Below are positions 34,523-43,975 of a stretch of DNA of 64,000 nt, one piece after another (position 1 is the first letter of the stretch; each line of letters starts with the position of its first letter). Made by a program: the position numbers and the translations under genes. Source of the stretch: JAZKAR01 sp040389065 (GTDB lineage: Bacteria > Pseudomonadota > Gammaproteobacteria > Burkholderiales > Casimicrobiaceae); the NCBI GenBank assembly GCA_040389065.1, contig JAZKAR010000008.1, forward strand, positions 1-64,000, written 5' to 3'. The notes under the pieces are model-generated. The model was not told the DNA's origin and ran no database searches. It worked only from the letters and a program-made list of their open reading frames with translations.

Positions 34523-35107
34523 ATGAAAGCGTTTATTACACACGATACGCCTGTAAGGGATGAAGTATTGAATATAATTGCTCACCTTCCGACAAAGAGC
34601 CTTTCAAAGATTGTAGAAGAAGGATTCTTTAAAAAATTAGTAGATGCGGATTTTATGCGCATCGGCGTTTTATTAGCACAAAAAGGATACGATGAAGGGG
34701 GATGCCCTATTGGTGGCGTAATCGTTGATAATGCAACGCGCCACATTGTGGGGAAAGGGCACAATACACTCGTACAGGAAAACCATCCCTACAATCATGG
34801 AGAGACTTCCGCTATAAGAGATGCTGGTCGACAGGATTTCAGCTTAACAACGCTATATACCACACTCAGCCCCTGCGATGTGTGTGCAACCTTACTTTAT
34901 ATGCGCCAGTTCAAAAGGGTTGTGATTGGTGATGTTACCAATGCTTCAGGTAATGAGCAGATGTTACATGACAAAGGGGTAAGCGTAGATATTCTGGAAG
35001 ATTGCGAAGGTATTGCTCTGTATGCGAAGTATCGGAAAGAAAAACCGGATCAAGATTTGGAAGATTGGAAAGGTCTGGCTGCGGTGCGTCAGGTTAAGAA
35101 TTCTTAA
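34523..35107 (+). CDS. Cytosine deaminase, yeast Fcy1-type (CDA superfamily)
   Basis: Zinc nucleobase deaminase converting cytosine to uracil. The 194-residue protein carries the zinc signature HGETSAI (catalytic Glu) and LSPCDVC (two Cys ligands), with EGGCPIGGVIV and TTLYTTLSPCD as in fungal cytosine deaminase, a fold unlike the amidohydrolase CodA of E. coli. An N-terminal extension of about 45 residues has no counterpart in the yeast enzyme. It sits 192 bases before preTA, so its product uracil would feed directly into the reductive enzyme. It begins after an IS remnant. Confidence 0.8.
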   Translation: MKAFITHDTPVRDEVLNIIAHLPTKSLSKIVEEGFFKKLVDADFMRIGVLLAQKGYDEGGCPIGGVIVDNATRHIVGKGHNTLVQENHPYNHGETSAIRDAGRQDFSLTTLYTTLSPCDVCATLLYMRQFKRVVIGDVTNASGNEQMLHDKGVSVDILEDCEGIALYAKYRKEKPDQDLEDWKGLAAVRQVKNS

Positions 35108-35299
35108 ATGTCCTCATATTGTAGCTTCGCTCCCAATGGGCCACGTAGCGGCTTATGTTCTTCCAGTACGTGTCGTTATAACGATTTGACCTACGCTTCC
35201 ATCGGATTGATGCAACAGTGCAGCATCGGATCGTTGCTTCGATTGATGGGCAAAATTTGGTTTTCATCAAATAAATGATCACATTTTTCTGAGGATGCA

Positions 35300-36670
35300 A
35301 TGACGATAGATTCTCTTAAGCATCTCCCGCGTTCCATGGGCACTAACGAAGCTTTAGCTGCCTGTTTTAACGATTTAACACCGCCTCTGACAGCGCGCCA
35401 AGCAGCCATTGAAAGTGCACGCTGTCTCTATTGTTACGACGCACCCTGTACCCGCATTTGCCCCTCAGACATCGATGTTGCCAGCTTCATTCGCAATATC
35501 GCGCAGGACAACATCAATGGCGCCGCGAAAGTCATTCTTGAAGAGAATATTTTAGGTGGTAGTTGCGCACGCGTCTGCCCGACCGAAGTTCTGTGCGAAC
35601 AATCTTGTGTACGTAATCATGATGCCGAAGCACAACCTGTCAAGATCGGTCTGCTACAACGTTACGCAGTTGATCACATGCAATTCGATCTGCACCCGTT
35701 CCAGCGTGCGGCCCCGACGGGGTATCGCATCGCAGTGGTGGGCGCCGGCCCGGCGGGACTATCGTGTGCGCATCGACTGGCGATGTTGGGCAATGATGTC
35801 GTCATTTTTGAGGCGAGCGCTAAGTCGGGCGGTTTGAATGAATTTGGCATCGCCAAATACAAATTAACCGACAACTACGCACAACATGAAGTCGCATTTT
35901 TGCTTGATATCGGCGGCATTGACATCCGATATCAACAACGCCTGGGCGAAACATTGTCGCTGAAAGACCTCCACCAGGAATATGATGCCGTGTTTCTTTC
36001 ATTGGGCCTGGGTGCCAGCCGCAAGCTCGGTTTGACCGGCGAAGACGCGCCTGGCTTGCTGGCAGCGGTCGACTATATTGCTGAATTGCGCCAGGCCAAC
36101 GATTTGACGCTATTGCCTATGGCGGCACGTTGCCTGGTGATTGGTGGCGGCAACACAGCGATCGATATGGCAGTACAAATGGCGTGTTTGGGCGCGGAAG
36201 AAGTCACCATCGTGTACCGCAGGGGTATCGAATCCATGTCGGCTACCGTCCATGAACAAGACATCGCCAAGTCGCATCAAGTGCGCCTGCGGAGTTGGGC
36301 GCAGCCCCAGCACGTACTGCTCGACGAGGCAGGCCGGGTGCGCGGCATGCGTTTCGAAAGAACCCGACTTGAACAAGGCCGATTATGTGGCACCGGTGAG
36401 GTTTTTGAGATCATGGCCGATGCCATTTTCAAGGCGGTCGGCCAGACGTTGGATAAACAATCTTTGACTGGCGCACTGGCAGAGGACGTGCGTTTGGAGT
36501 CCGACAAAATCTGGGTCGATGCTGGCTTCAGAACATGTTTGCCGGGTATCTATGCGGGTGGCGACTGCGTCGCGCCAGGGCAAGACCTGACCGTCGAAGC
36601 GGTGCAGCACGGCAAGCTTGCCGCATTGTCGATTCACCATGACCTGATGTCAACAACGGAGCCTGCATAA
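35300..36670 (+). CDS. preT: NAD-dependent dihydropyrimidine dehydrogenase subunit PreT
   Basis: Flavoprotein subunit of the enzyme that interconverts uracil/thymine and their 5,6-dihydro forms. The 456 residues begin with an N-terminal alpha-helical ferredoxin region containing CLYCYDAPCTRICPSDIDV and ARVCPTEVLCEQSC. An FAD motif VVGAGPAGLSCAHRLAMLG and an NAD motif VIGGGNTAIDMAVQMACLGAEE follow, and YAGGDCVAPG lies near the end. The ribosome site is GAGGATGCA before ATG. It is GC-rich compared with the surrounding chromosome and overlaps preA as TAATG, so the two are coupled. The length is slightly above E. coli PreT (412). Confidence 0.92.
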   Translation: MTIDSLKHLPRSMGTNEALAACFNDLTPPLTARQAAIESARCLYCYDAPCTRICPSDIDVASFIRNIAQDNINGAAKVILEENILGGSCARVCPTEVLCEQSCVRNHDAEAQPVKIGLLQRYAVDHMQFDLHPFQRAAPTGYRIAVVGAGPAGLSCAHRLAMLGNDVVIFEASAKSGGLNEFGIAKYKLTDNYAQHEVAFLLDIGGIDIRYQQRLGETLSLKDLHQEYDAVFLSLGLGASRKLGLTGEDAPGLLAAVDYIAELRQANDLTLLPMAARCLVIGGGNTAIDMAVQMACLGAEEVTIVYRRGIESMSATVHEQDIAKSHQVRLRSWAQPQHVLLDEAGRVRGMRFERTRLEQGRLCGTGEVFEIMADAIFKAVGQTLDKQSLTGALAEDVRLESDKIWVDAGFRTCLPGIYAGGDCVAPGQDLTVEAVQHGKLAALSIHHDLMSTTEPA

Positions 36671-37935
36671 TGGCTGATCTCAGTATTAATTTCGCCGGAA
36701 TTACCTCCCCCAATCCATTTTGGCTTGCCTCGGCGCCTCCCACCGATAAAGCCACCAACGTTGTGCGCGCTTTCGAGGCTGGCTGGGGTGGTGTCGTCTG
36801 GAAAACATTAGGCCAGGATCCGGCGGCGGTGAATGTTTCGTCACGCTACTCGGCGCACTATGGCAAAGATCGCAACGTACTCGGCTTCAATAATATCGAG
36901 CTCATCACCGACCGTACTCTGGAAATCAATTTACGCGAGATCACGCAAGTAAAAAAAGAGTGGCCTGACCGTGCAATGATCGTCTCGCTGATGTTCCCGT
37001 GCGATGAAGAAAGCTGGAAGTACATATTGCCATTGGTAGAAGCGACTGGCGCCGATGGCATCGAACTCAATTTTGGCTGCCCGCACGGCATGTCCGAACG
37101 CGGCATGGGGTCCGCAGTCGGACAGGTGCCAGAATACGTCGAAAAAATTACCCGTTGGTGCAAAACATACTGTTCGCTTCCAGTGATCGTCAAATTAACG
37201 CCCAATATCACCGACATCCGCTTGCCGGCGCGCGCAGCCCATACCGGCGGCGCCGATGCGGTATCGCTGATCAATACGATCAACTCCATCACCTCGGTCG
37301 ATCTCGATCGCATGGTGGCCCGACCTATTGTCGGTGATCGCAGCACACACGGCGGTTATTGTGGCCCGGCAGTCAAACCGATCGCAATGAACATGGTGGC
37401 CGAAATCGCGCGCGATTCACACACCCGCGGGCTTCCCATTTCCGGTATCGGCGGCATTGCCAATTGGCGCGATGCCGCCGAATTTCTTTCGCTAGGAGCC
37501 GGCTCGGTGCAGATCTGCACCGCTGCGATGCTGAATGGTTTTCGCATTGTCGAAGGAATGAAAGATGGCCTGTCACGCTGGATGGACGAAAAAGGGTATG
37601 CCACGATTAGCGCCTTTTCCGGCAAGGCGCTCGCTAACATGACCGATTGGAAATACCTGGACATGAATTATCAGGTCATCGCTCACATCAATCAGGATCA
37701 ATGTATTGCCTGCGGCCGTTGCTACATTGCCTGCGAAGACACCTCGCACCAGTCGATTGCACAATTGATCGAGGCTGATGGCAAGCGACGATACGAAGTC
37801 ATCGATCAAGAATGCGTAGGCTGCAACTTGTGCGAAATCACTTGCCCCGTGCAGGATTGCATTACGATGGTGGTTCAGGACACCGGGAAGCCTTACATGA
37901 ACTGGACTCAGGACCCGCGCAATCCGAATCCATAA
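36670..37935 (+). CDS. preA: NAD-dependent dihydropyrimidine dehydrogenase subunit PreA
   Basis: Catalytic FMN/4Fe-4S subunit partnering PreT. The 421 residues form a dihydroorotate-dehydrogenase-like barrel (DLSINFAGITSPNPFWLASAPPTD; VSLMFPCDEESW; LNFGCPHGMSERGMGSAVG; GIGGIANWRDAAEFL) and a C-terminal ferredoxin domain with two 4Fe-4S motifs (CIACGRCYIACEDTSH and CVGCNLCEITCPV). It reduces uracil to dihydrouracil or runs in reverse. The later steps of the reductive pathway (dihydropyrimidinase, beta-ureidopropionase) are not in this window. Codon use is more GC-rich than that of neighbours, suggesting transfer of the preTA unit. Confidence 0.92.
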   Translation: MADLSINFAGITSPNPFWLASAPPTDKATNVVRAFEAGWGGVVWKTLGQDPAAVNVSSRYSAHYGKDRNVLGFNNIELITDRTLEINLREITQVKKEWPDRAMIVSLMFPCDEESWKYILPLVEATGADGIELNFGCPHGMSERGMGSAVGQVPEYVEKITRWCKTYCSLPVIVKLTPNITDIRLPARAAHTGGADAVSLINTINSITSVDLDRMVARPIVGDRSTHGGYCGPAVKPIAMNMVAEIARDSHTRGLPISGIGGIANWRDAAEFLSLGAGSVQICTAAMLNGFRIVEGMKDGLSRWMDEKGYATISAFSGKALANMTDWKYLDMNYQVIAHINQDQCIACGRCYIACEDTSHQSIAQLIEADGKRRYEVIDQECVGCNLCEITCPVQDCITMVVQDTGKPYMNWTQDPRNPNP

Positions 37936-38074
37936 GCCCGAACCAAGCAATAAAATAAGCATTCATGGGGTCTTGGGGCAAAGCATCCCAAGGCTAAGCC
38001 ATGGAAAGGAGAAGGCTCAGGTGTTTTGGAGATTGTCGAAGATCATCGTGGCGATACCTAGATGTAAGGGCTAA

Positions 38075-38410
38075 TCACAGATATGTCCACGGCGTCCATT
38101 GTAGATAATCCCAATTGAAGAGATATACAAGAACTGATCGCGCATCCTTTCGCAGAAGTCCCTCAATCACTTCAATACCGCGCTCCTCAAGCTGTTGATG
38201 CCAATTTTTAATCATCGGTCCTTCATCAAAATCAGTCAACTCCTCAACATCTTCAGAGTTGGCTGCAATCACTACGCGACGAACTCCAGACCAGGGTGTA
38301 GCGCCAAAATACATAGCGCACATCTGAGCGCTCGTTACAAGTTCATGAGTGGGGGAATCTGGGCCTCCTAAGTCAAATGTAGTCAGTGAGTTGATGATAA
38401 TGCTGCCATA
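38075..38410 (-). pseudogene. Remnant of a guanine-deaminase-like nucleoside deaminase
   Basis: A frame of 82 codons from the ATG at 38323 reads MCAMYFGATPWSGVRRVVIA, then FDEGPMIKNW and ERGIEVIEGLLR, the C-terminal half of a CDA-superfamily guanine/nucleoside deaminase. The frame continues upstream to about 38410 without a start (DLGGPDSPTHELVTSAQ). Where the family has CEPCxMC the sequence is SAQMC, so one zinc cysteine is lost. The HAE motif is missing, so it cannot be active. It lies right behind preTA, with a related substrate class. Confidence 0.7.
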
Positions 38411-38429
38411 CGTAGTACAACAAATAGAA

Positions 38430-38966
38430 TTAGGCTAGTTTTTTCTCAAAACAATAAAAATATCCCATACGATACAATAATTTTCCTGCATTACGATATC
38501 CAAGACTTTCATAAAATTGTAGGGCTTTCAGGTTTTGAGTAAAGGTATCGAAGCGAATTATTTGATATCCTGCATTAAGTGCATGATGTTCAATGAATTT
38601 AATACATGTACGTCCTATACCCTGGCCTTGCATAAATGGATGAACAATAAATCTATGGAGAATAGCTACAGACTTTCCTGTAAATTGCCACGGTACTTCA
38701 TCATATTCAGAATCTTGATTCTCATCCAATACAATAGTGCCAATTATATTTTGATTATATAAAGCAACGAATGCTGTCCCATTTTTAATATCATTTTCTA
38801 TAATTTCAGGGTCAGGATAATTTATATGCCATTGCAATATACCCTGATCTCTCAAGTGCATATTAGAGGTTTGAAGCAATGAAACTATATATACTTTATC
38901 TGCAATAATTGCTGGACGTATTAGAATTTCAGGCGATGTTTTTTGTATGATTGGCATAAAATTCAA
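38430..38966 (-). CDS. GNAT-family N-acetyltransferase
   Basis: Acetyltransferase of 178 residues. The acetyl-CoA motif is RFIVHPFMQGQGIGRTCIKFIE (about 104-125) and FDTFTQNLKALQFYESLGYRNAGKL forms the last strands. The start is in the region ATTTTATGCC; a second in-frame ATG at codon 4 is possible. Substrate unknown. It lies beyond the deaminase remnant and is again AT-rich. Confidence 0.8.
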   Translation of the reverse strand: MNFMPIIQKTSPEILIRPAIIADKVYIVSLLQTSNMHLRDQGILQWHINYPDPEIIENDIKNGTAFVALYNQNIIGTIVLDENQDSEYDEVPWQFTGKSVAILHRFIVHPFMQGQGIGRTCIKFIEHHALNAGYQIIRFDTFTQNLKALQFYESLGYRNAGKLLYRMGYFYCFEKKLA

Positions 38967-39576
38967 ATCTAAAATAATAGATCAATATATTCTAATCTAA
39001 TTTTGTAAAATAGCCTGAATTACGGGTAATAAATATTGATTTTGTTCATTATTTTTTGTCAATCTGAAGGCATGATTTCACGAAACAACCATTAGAAAAA
39101 ATAATATTGAACCGTATCGACGTTAATTAAATAACATACTATCGCTTAATAATTTTGGGAGCTGTAGTAGCCTAGCTTGTCTTCCATTCTTTCCATTTTA
39201 CTGAACTTTGGACTCCTTTTTTTAAACTTACCTCATGAAGTGGTATATTAAAAATGCTTTACACCTAAGTTAGCGGGTGGATAAAAATTAACCAGACTGT
39301 TAGGAATAGCCATTTGGGCATGGATCTTTCGCCATCCAATGTATAGTTCCCAATTTCGCGACACAGAACGCCACAAATTGGCACTAGTTTATTGATAATA
39401 AAAATATCAAAATTTCGCTTCCAGACTATATTGGCGTTAAGGCATGTCTCTTGAAAAACCAATTCACTTACAACAGCAAAAATGACAACTTATTCGCATT
39501 TCTTTTGTACGGTATTTATTACGGTGCCTTGCTATCACTCAACTGCAAAAGCAAAACCTTTATCATTTAAACTGTC
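38967..39576. other. 610-base region without a supportable gene
   Basis: The region is AT-rich. A 65-codon frame on the minus strand (39265-39462) has no ribosome site or recognisable domain. GTTAGCG near 39271 and GGCGTTAAGG near 39432 recall integron core sites, but no attC arms accompany them. I see no promoter that I could fix. Confidence 0.4.
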
Positions 39577-39597
39577 ATGTTCTCAATAAGGAAAAGC

Positions 39598-40095
39598 ATG
39601 GTTATTTACCGAGCAACGCTAGCAGATACAGAAGCCATCTGGCAGATTTTTCAAAAAATTATTGCAGGAAGGGATAAGTTTCCTTTTCCTCCTGATACAC
39701 CTAAAGAGTTTTGTGACGAGTATTTTTTAAGTACTGATACCTTATCGTTTGTAGCAAAAGAAAATGATCGAATACTTGGCTGTTATAAAATCATACCTAA
39801 CCAATGTGGTTTATGTTCACATGTCGCTAATGCAACCTATATGGTTGATCCTGATATTCAGGGAAAAGGGATAGGAAAAGCCATGGTTAAACATTCTTTT
39901 GAGGAAGCCTCTAAAGCTGGTTATGAAGCCATGCAGTTTAATCTGGTAGTGAGTACAAACGAAGCGCCTATTCATTTATACCAAAAACTGGGTTTTAAAA
40001 TAATTGGAACCATTCCTAAAGCATTTGAACATTTACAGCTTAAAAGGAAAGTAGACGTTCATATCATGCATCGATTTCTTGGTGATATTAATTAA
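39598..40095 (+). CDS. GNAT-family N-acetyltransferase
   Basis: Acetyltransferase of 165 residues with the motif TYMVDPDIQGKGIGKAMVKHSFEEA and the typical end NEAPIHLYQKLGFKIIGTIPKAF. It resembles the YhhY/YjaB-type small GNATs. The start at 39598 is preferred because AAGGAAAAGC stands just before it; an in-frame ATG at 39577 is weaker. It is AT-rich, unlike the pirin gene convergent to it, whose stop lies 4 bases away. Confidence 0.8.
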   Translation: MVIYRATLADTEAIWQIFQKIIAGRDKFPFPPDTPKEFCDEYFLSTDTLSFVAKENDRILGCYKIIPNQCGLCSHVANATYMVDPDIQGKGIGKAMVKHSFEEASKAGYEAMQFNLVVSTNEAPIHLYQKLGFKIIGTIPKAFEHLQLKRKVDVHIMHRFLGDIN

Positions 40096-40099
40096 AATA

Positions 40100-40987
40100 T
40101 TAAGACTTAATGGGTGACGCCGATATGTCCGGCAGCGGAATGAACTCTGCATCGTCGGCATCTGGAAGCTTCATCCTTCCTGCTTTCCAGTCTGATGCTG
40201 CCTGCGCGAGTCGATCCTTTGAGGAAGACACGAAGTTCCAGTAAATGAAACGTTCGCCGATGGGTTCGCCGCCAAGAACCATCACCACGGAGTCCTCCAA
40301 GGATCGCACGCACGAGGCGTTCGAACCAAGTACTAACATCCTGCCGTTCTCGTATCGTGTACCATCCAATTCTACTGCACCGCTCACGATGTAGAGTGCA
40401 CGCTCCTTGTAACCGGCTGGTATCTCAGCTGTAGCGCCTGGCAACATGTCGAGATGTGCATAGAACAACGGTGAATGGGTTTCTGCACTGGCAGTTAGTC
40501 CATAAGCACTACCGGCTATGAGCTTCCCGGTCACACCAGCGTCATTCCATTGCGGCAAATCGTTTCCGGAATGATGCGAGAAAGATGGGACGATTTCTTC
40601 CTGCTCAGTTGGTAGAGCAACCCACGCCTGGATGCCGTGCAGGTGATCGCCCTGCGCTCTTGCACGTTCGAACCGCTCACTATGGGTAATGCCGCGTCCT
40701 GCAGTCATCCAATTGACTTCCTGAGGATGGATAGCCTGTTCGTAGCCGAGGCTATCACGATGCATTACTTCGCCGCTAAACAGGTAGGTTACGGTCGATA
40801 AACCGATATGCGGATGTGGACGAATATCAACGTCTCGATTAATGCCTTGCTCGAGATTGAGCGGCCCCATATGATCAAAGAAGATAAAGGGACCAACCAT
40901 GCGCTGCTGAGCGAATGGCAGCACGCGCCCGACCTCGAAATTGCCTCCAAGATTACGACGCCGCTGCTCGATGATCATTTCAATCAT
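40100..40987 (-). CDS. Pirin-family cupin protein (quercetinase-like)
   Basis: Bicupin protein of 295 residues. The N-terminal pirin core shows FIFFDHMGP, RPHPHIGLSTVTYLFSGE (two His ligands) and MTAGRGITHSERF (His and Glu ligands), and a C-terminal pirin domain follows. Bacterial pirins bind iron and some cleave quercetin; others bind metabolic enzymes. The gene is more GC-rich than the GNAT before it, so a composition boundary lies at about 40.1 kb. No partner is obvious. Confidence 0.85.
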   Translation of the reverse strand: MIEMIIEQRRRNLGGNFEVGRVLPFAQQRMVGPFIFFDHMGPLNLEQGINRDVDIRPHPHIGLSTVTYLFSGEVMHRDSLGYEQAIHPQEVNWMTAGRGITHSERFERARAQGDHLHGIQAWVALPTEQEEIVPSFSHHSGNDLPQWNDAGVTGKLIAGSAYGLTASAETHSPLFYAHLDMLPGATAEIPAGYKERALYIVSGAVELDGTRYENGRMLVLGSNASCVRSLEDSVVMVLGGEPIGERFIYWNFVSSSKDRLAQAASDWKAGRMKLPDADDAEFIPLPDISASPIKS

Positions 40988-41239
40988 AGTGTCTTTCCTG
41001 ACTGGTTGTAGCCATTAGAAATGTGGGAATATTCTAGCCGTTCTTAATTTGGCGCGATTCGCTTTTTCATCATACCGACTGCCGGCCTTCCTATAAAGAG
41101 GGATGACGAGGCTCGATAAGCATTCAGCCTTCCGCAAAGCTTCACTCAAGAAGCTCTTCATCCCCGCTCAGATTATTCTTCGTTGCTGGGCACAGGCGTG
41201 TTGAGCAGCTGCTGCTCCCACAGGAATGCGATGCCGCTC

Positions 41240-41272
41240 AAAAAAACGGGCGCCTCTCCTAAGAGGCTGCCC
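41240..41272 (-). terminator. Rho-independent terminator after the AtaL-like gene
   Basis: On the minus strand GGGCAGCCTCT-TAGG-AGAGGCGCCC is a strong GC-rich stem followed by GTTTTTTT. It ends the NmrA/AtaL-like transcript about 25 bases past the stop codon at 41298. Confidence 0.8.
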
Positions 41273-41297
41273 TCGTTGTTTCGTTTTATCGTAATGA

Positions 41298-41771
41298 TCA
41301 AAGCTTGCCTTCCGCGAGCAATTCACGTGTGCGCTTTAACGTCGACAGCAAGGCGCTTTTATACCCTTTGTCGCCATTCATCCATTCTTGTTCAGCCTGC
41401 TCTTCGGGGCCGCCTGGCACTTTACCGCGCAGACCAATATAGCAATAAAACCGAAGTTGGAGTGCGCCGGATTTATCCTCGAACAGCTCGTTGATGATTG
41501 CGCCTTCGCGTGGGCCTGTGGCTTGGAAAAAGGTAACCTTGCTTTCCGGTTCGAAGCTAATGATCTCACGTAGGTCAGCGCCTGCAATCGTAGCTTCTCG
41601 CACAATGTGTGTTGCGCTTTCTTCTACGACTTCGCAGTGTGTGCAAAGATTGGGTGGGAGAAATAAACGGGCGTCGCGAGCTTTTAGAACTAGGCCAGTC
41701 CATATCTGCGAGCGGGTTAGTAGTGTCTCGCCTTCCGGGTTAACCGGAACAGTTGCTGTTGAATAAATCAT
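41298..41771 (-). CDS. AtaL-like SRPBCC protein (DUF1857-type)
   Basis: Small helix-grip protein of 157 residues that begins with STATVPVNPEGETLLTRSQI and WTGLVLKARDARLF, the usual start of DUF1857/AtaL-like SRPBCC proteins, which carry a hydrophobic ligand pocket. The function is unknown. It follows the NmrA-type gene by 48 bases on the same strand and is closed by a strong terminator, so the pair is a compact operon. The family assignment is from memory of the pattern. Confidence 0.6.
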   Translation of the reverse strand: MIYSTATVPVNPEGETLLTRSQIWTGLVLKARDARLFLPPNLCTHCEVVEESATHIVREATIAGADLREIISFEPESKVTFFQATGPREGAIINELFEDKSGALQLRFYCYIGLRGKVPGGPEEQAEQEWMNGDKGYKSALLSTLKRTRELLAEGKL

Positions 41772-41819
41772 AGTCGTATTCCTTTTTGTTGGGGTTGGGT
41801 ACTGCTACTGCTTATACTG

Positions 41820-42686
41820 CTAGGCTGAAGCTACAATTTCTGAGGCAAAGTCGCGATAGGAACGCAAAGGGCGTCCCAAAAGCGAAGCTAAGCGTTCAAC
41901 ATCACCGGGTTCGGGCATCATGCCATCGCTAAGAAAGCGCTCACTCATCAAGCGCATATCATATGCCATCCAGCTTGGCATATAGTTCCGAAGATTCTGC
42001 TCAAACCCAACGGTATCATCACCACCATATACGATTGGGCGATTAAGTAGCTCTGACCAAATGGCTGCGACATCGACACCTGTTAGCGTATTAGGGCCGA
42101 CAAGATTGATGCGACTAAGCGGCAGCTCAGCAGCTTGCTCGCGGCGAATCAGCTCAATAGCAGCGATTTCGCCAATATCTCTCACATCTATCATGGCAAG
42201 ACCTTTACTGCCAATCGGCATGGGGTAAACGCCGTAACCCTGCACTACATCTTTAATTGTAATATCGTTGTTGATAAAGTAGGCGGGGCGCAGAATAGTA
42301 GCGTTGAAGCCCATTTGCTCGATCATTCGTTCAACGCCGAATTTACCTGCGAAGTGCGGTACGTTTACATAAATATCGCTGTGGATGACAGACAGATAGA
42401 CAATGCGTTTGATGCCAGCCTCTCGAGCCAGATTAAGCGCGATCAACGCTTGGGTAAATTCATCAGGCACAACTGCATTGAGCAAGAATAACGTAGAAAC
42501 ACCTGCGAATGCACCACGCAGCGAGTCGACATCAAGCAGGTCGCCCTGCACAACGCTAACACTTGCTGGGAAGCTAGCTTTAGAAGCATCGCGAACAAGA
42601 GCGAGCACATCAGCGCCACGCTTTACAAGCTGATCAACAACTTGACGACCAATTTTGCCGGTTGAGCCAGTAACGAGGATAGTCAT
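41820..42686 (-). CDS. NmrA-like NAD(P)-binding SDR family protein
   Basis: Atypical short-chain dehydrogenase of 288 residues. TILVTGSTGKIGRQVVDQL is the NAD(P) site, followed by VQGDLLDVDSLRGAFAGVSTLFLL. NmrA-like members often lack a catalytic Tyr and act as redox sensors or quinone/azo-type reductases; I see no YxxxK. The gene is divergent from a LysR regulator, a common arrangement for this family, and shares an operon with the AtaL-like gene. Confidence 0.85.
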   Translation of the reverse strand: MTILVTGSTGKIGRQVVDQLVKRGADVLALVRDASKASFPASVSVVQGDLLDVDSLRGAFAGVSTLFLLNAVVPDEFTQALIALNLAREAGIKRIVYLSVIHSDIYVNVPHFAGKFGVERMIEQMGFNATILRPAYFINNDITIKDVVQGYGVYPMPIGSKGLAMIDVRDIGEIAAIELIRREQAAELPLSRINLVGPNTLTGVDVAAIWSELLNRPIVYGGDDTVGFEQNLRNYMPSWMAYDMRLMSERFLSDGMMPEPGDVERLASLLGRPLRSYRDFASEIVASA

Positions 42687-42796
42687 GAGATTTACTCCGA
42701 TTAAGATTGAAAGTTGAAAGACAATTGAATAGTAATCGGTTTACAGATGGTTCGATAGTCGTTATATTAGGACATATCGTCTCACTGGTGGAACAC

Positions 42797-43729
42797 ATGG
42801 ATTTACTTGCCCTCACTGATTTCAATCTCGTCGCCCGGTATGGAGGGTTTGGGCGCGCCGCGCGCGCCACGGGGCGCCCAAAAGCCACGCTCTCGCGACG
42901 CGTTGCGGAGTTAGAAAAAAGTCTCAACGTGCGTCTATTCGAACGCGGAGCGCGGTCATTGAAGCTTACACAAGAAGGGCACGCGCTTTACGAGCGAACG
43001 GCAACGCTGCTTGCTGAGGTAGAATCGACAGCCGCCGCAATCGCGTCGGGAGGAGATAAGCCGCGAGGCAGGTTGCGTATCAGCGCGCCACTTCTTTTTT
43101 CGCAAATTGCAATGGGCAAGCTAGCCGCCGAGTTCACGTTAAACTATCCAGAAGTTCGGCTTGAAATCACAACCGAAGATCGAACTGTCGATATGGTTGA
43201 AGAAGGGTATGATCTTGTGATTCGGGTCAATCCTGACCCTGAAGAAAGTCTTATCGGAAGAATTTTTTTGCGTGATCAACTCGTTGTTGTGGCAAGCCCG
43301 AAACTAACTCGACCTACCGACGATCAGGCTGTTCCAGCTGTTTTGCGCGGCGGCGGTCACCAACCTAGCAACCAGTTTGCAGTATGGGAAATGATGACAT
43401 CGACTGGAAAATCAAGAATTACGATTGAGCCAGTTCTTCATCTATCCTCTCTCATCATGGTTCGAGATGCGGTTCGAATGGGTGTTGGCATAGGGCGCCT
43501 TCCAGTATCTCTTGTGACTCACGATCTGGCTGACGGTACGCTGGTGCATTGGGGAGATATAGATGGCCCAGATATCGCTTTGTGGGCGCTTTATCCATCG
43601 CGGCGGTTACTAAGCACGCGTGTGTCTGCTTTCCTCAACTATTTAAAGGAAGTTTTTCCCAAGGGAACGCCTGACGAATTGGCGGCATTTATGGGGGCGT
43701 TTGACGAAAGGGGTAGAGTCGAAGTGTGA
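42797..43729 (+). CDS. LysR-family transcriptional regulator
   Basis: The 310-residue regulator begins MDLLALTDFNLVARYGGFGRAARATGRPKATLSRRVAELE (residues 1-40 are the DNA-binding helices), with an effector domain from about residue 90. The start at 42797 has GGTGGA upstream; the longer frame from 42707 would cover the promoter of the divergent NmrA gene. It belongs to the AaeR/DmlR-like group, in which the target is normally the divergent reductase. Its end overlaps a truncated DUF2589 frame. Confidence 0.88.
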   Translation: MDLLALTDFNLVARYGGFGRAARATGRPKATLSRRVAELEKSLNVRLFERGARSLKLTQEGHALYERTATLLAEVESTAAAIASGGDKPRGRLRISAPLLFSQIAMGKLAAEFTLNYPEVRLEITTEDRTVDMVEEGYDLVIRVNPDPEESLIGRIFLRDQLVVVASPKLTRPTDDQAVPAVLRGGGHQPSNQFAVWEMMTSTGKSRITIEPVLHLSSLIMVRDAVRMGVGIGRLPVSLVTHDLADGTLVHWGDIDGPDIALWALYPSRRLLSTRVSAFLNYLKEVFPKGTPDELAAFMGAFDERGRVEV

Positions 43730-43919
43730 CGCGGTGGATACATGTACAGCTCATTTTCAATTTATCCGCCCCGTGGTTGATCCTAACGATGCAACCAAGA
43801 GCGTGGATCAGAATGTGGAATTAGATGTGCCGCTGCTTGCCATTGTTAAGATTCTTAGCCTGGCAATTACGCGTGTAGACGTTACTTTTGACATGGAAGT
43901 AAAATCCTCCTTTGCATAA
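43725..43919 (+). pseudogene. C-terminal fragment of a DUF2589 protein
   Basis: The frame reads AHFQFIRPVVDPNDATKSVD, then VELDVPLLAIVKILSLAITR and VDVTFDMEVKSSFA. This is the DUF2589 core (NVxLDVPLLxIVxIPxLxIxxVxxxF). The N-terminal half and a start codon are missing because the LysR coding end replaces them, so it is a remnant joined to foreign sequence. Confidence 0.6.
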
Positions 43920-43975
43920 ATCTGTGCAGGCTTCTTGATATCAGGAGCTTGCAATCATCAGAATGGAGATGACCA

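Noticed and set aside
35556..37962. Many open frames on both strands within preT and preA
   Set aside because: They are by-products of the high GC content there; none has a recognisable motif, and preT/preA account for the coding pattern.
39265..39462. 65-codon frame on the minus strand
   Set aside because: No ribosome site, no domain, odd composition; more likely non-coding.
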